Source of the DNA: an uncultured Ruminococcus sp.
Lineage (GTDB): Bacteria > Bacillota_A > Clostridia > Oscillospirales > Ruminococcaceae
Assembly: GCA_937880065.1 (NCBI GenBank)
Contig: CALFMA010000288.1
Coordinates: 1-6,612, forward strand
Direction: 5' to 3'
DNA: 6,612 nt
Shown here: positions 6,240 to 6,612 of the stretch, one piece after another
Layout: the number at the start of each line of letters is the position of its first letter
How positions within the stretch are numbered: position 1 is the first letter of the stretch
Made by a program: the position numbers and the translations under genes
Notes under the pieces: generated by a model
Databases searched by the model: none
Seen by the model: only the letters and a program-made list of their open reading frames with translations
Told to the model about the DNA's origin: nothing

Positions 6240-6512
6240 ATGAAGAAATTAACCGCATTTTTAGCCGCACTGGCATTGATTTGCTGTGCAGCAGATTTGT
6301 ATATACCCACCACAGATGCAGCAAACACTATTGGTTTTCAAGATTCTCTCGCTCAATCGATGAATAATGAAAATGAGCCTGATCTTAATGAGGTTCATGA
6401 ATATGTTGTCGAGGGCGATTTTGAATTTAATGTTTACGAAGATTTCTCCTCCTACACTAAACACTTTAATGACACCTTTCCATGCGTTAGAGAAGATGTT
6501 CTTGAACCATGA
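6240..6512 (+). CDS. Secreted protein N-terminus (LRR surface-protein-like), broken by a junction
   Basis: The frame reads 90 aa, but only about the first 68 residues look native. Residues 1-28 form a signal peptide (MKKLTAFLAALALICCAA core) with likely cleavage after TTDAA or nearby. Then come an acidic spacer (NNENEPDLNEVHEY) and the segment VVEGDFEFNVYED. That last motif resembles the lead-in to leucine-rich-repeat (BspA-like) surface proteins of Ruminococcus-type bacteria, where a strand of this kind precedes the repeats. From about residue 69 the frame reads the antisense of a phage tape-measure gene and soon stops, so the real C-terminal part is missing. Promoter, ribosome-binding site and signal peptide are all good, so the 5' end is a real gene. 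The LRR assignment rests on a short motif and is tentative. Confidence 0.6.
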   Translation: MKKLTAFLAALALICCAADLYIPTTDAANTIGFQDSLAQSMNNENEPDLNEVHEYVVEGDFEFNVYEDFSSYTKHFNDTFPCVREDVLEP

Positions 6513-6612
6513 TGCTACATTTCCAAATACTTTTTTGATACCTTCCCAAGCTTGTTTACCACCTTCAATCATGTTGTCCCATGCTTCGGTTACAAAACCT
6601 GTAGCACTACTC
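6426..6612 (-). CDS. Phage tail tape-measure protein, internal fragment
   Basis: Reading in from the right edge, the minus strand encodes SSATGFVTEAWDN, then MIEGGKQAWEGIKKVFGNVAS, WFKNIFSNAWKGVIKVFS and VGGEIFVNIK. The alternating Trp/Phe pattern with repeated GIKKVF, SWFKNIF and AWKGVIKVF units is typical of the C-terminal half of tape-measure proteins of siphophages and myophages infecting Bacillota. These proteins fix tail length and leave with the DNA at injection. Both ends are missing: the N-terminal side continues past the window, and the other end meets the secreted-protein gene at 6426-6443. Beyond 6426 the frame stays open to 6261 but only reads the antisense of that gene. No other phage structural gene is visible. 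Confidence 0.75.

Noticed and set aside
6261..6425. Continuation of the tape-measure frame to a stop at 6261
   Set aside because: The sequence here is the antisense of a signal-peptide gene with its own promoter and ribosome-binding site, and the translation loses all tape-measure character.
6453..6512. C-terminal 20 residues of the secreted-protein frame
   Set aside because: They are the antisense of the tape-measure coding sequence and end at a chance stop, so they are not a native protein end.
1..6612. CRISPR array, transposase or integrase
   Set aside because: I found no regularly spaced repeats and no recombinase motifs. Integration is suggested only by the broken tRNA and the repeat cluster.

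Overview
The window looks like low-to-moderate GC Bacillota DNA, probably from a gut Oscillospiraceae/Ruminococcus-type bacterium. The support is strong AAGGAGG ribosome-binding sites, near-consensus sigma-A promoters, lipoprotein-type solute-binding proteins, and the start of a secreted protein resembling Ruminococcus leucine-rich-repeat surface proteins. This is inferred from style; no marker gene fixes the taxon.

Layout, left to right. (1) Positions 1-134, minus strand: the first 44 codons of ispG (isoprenoid biosynthesis), noticeably GC-richer than the rest. (2) Positions 226-942, plus strand: a short MoxR-like AAA+ ATPase of phage or mobile-element character. (3) Positions 943-1254: no convincing protein gene. 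This stretch holds a 22-bp perfect palindrome, a cluster of CGTTAGAT repeats in both orientations, the 5' half of a tRNA-Leu(UAA) behind a perfect consensus promoter (minus strand), and an intrinsic terminator for the genes to the right. (4) Positions 1255-5103, minus strand: two tandem paralogous lipoprotein genes transcribed from right to left with a 36-nt gap. The first transcribed encodes a plain extracellular solute-binding protein (480 aa). The second encodes a 789-aa version with about 300 extra residues, probably a beta-propeller, between the lipobox and the binding domain. No permease or transport ATPase is present. (5) Positions 5326-6162, minus strand: a complete COG1237-type metallo-beta-lactamase-fold hydrolase with its own terminator. 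(6) Positions 6181-6443, plus strand: a strong promoter and the 5' end of a secreted protein gene. (7) From about 6426 to the right edge, minus strand: the interior of a phage tail tape-measure protein.

The only well-supported functional unit is the solute-binding lipoprotein pair; its ligand cannot be read from the sequence. The most striking structural feature is a set of abrupt joins. A tRNA cut at its anticodon stem, a secreted protein that runs into antisense phage sequence within a stretch of up to 18 nt fitting both genes, and a composition change between ispG and the ATPase suggest that the middle chromosomal block (about 1090-6443) is flanked by foreign, largely phage-like DNA. Real integration or rearrangement and chimeric assembly or amplification are both possible, and the short shared sequence at the right join favours a chimera. 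I found no convincing new defence or regulatory system.
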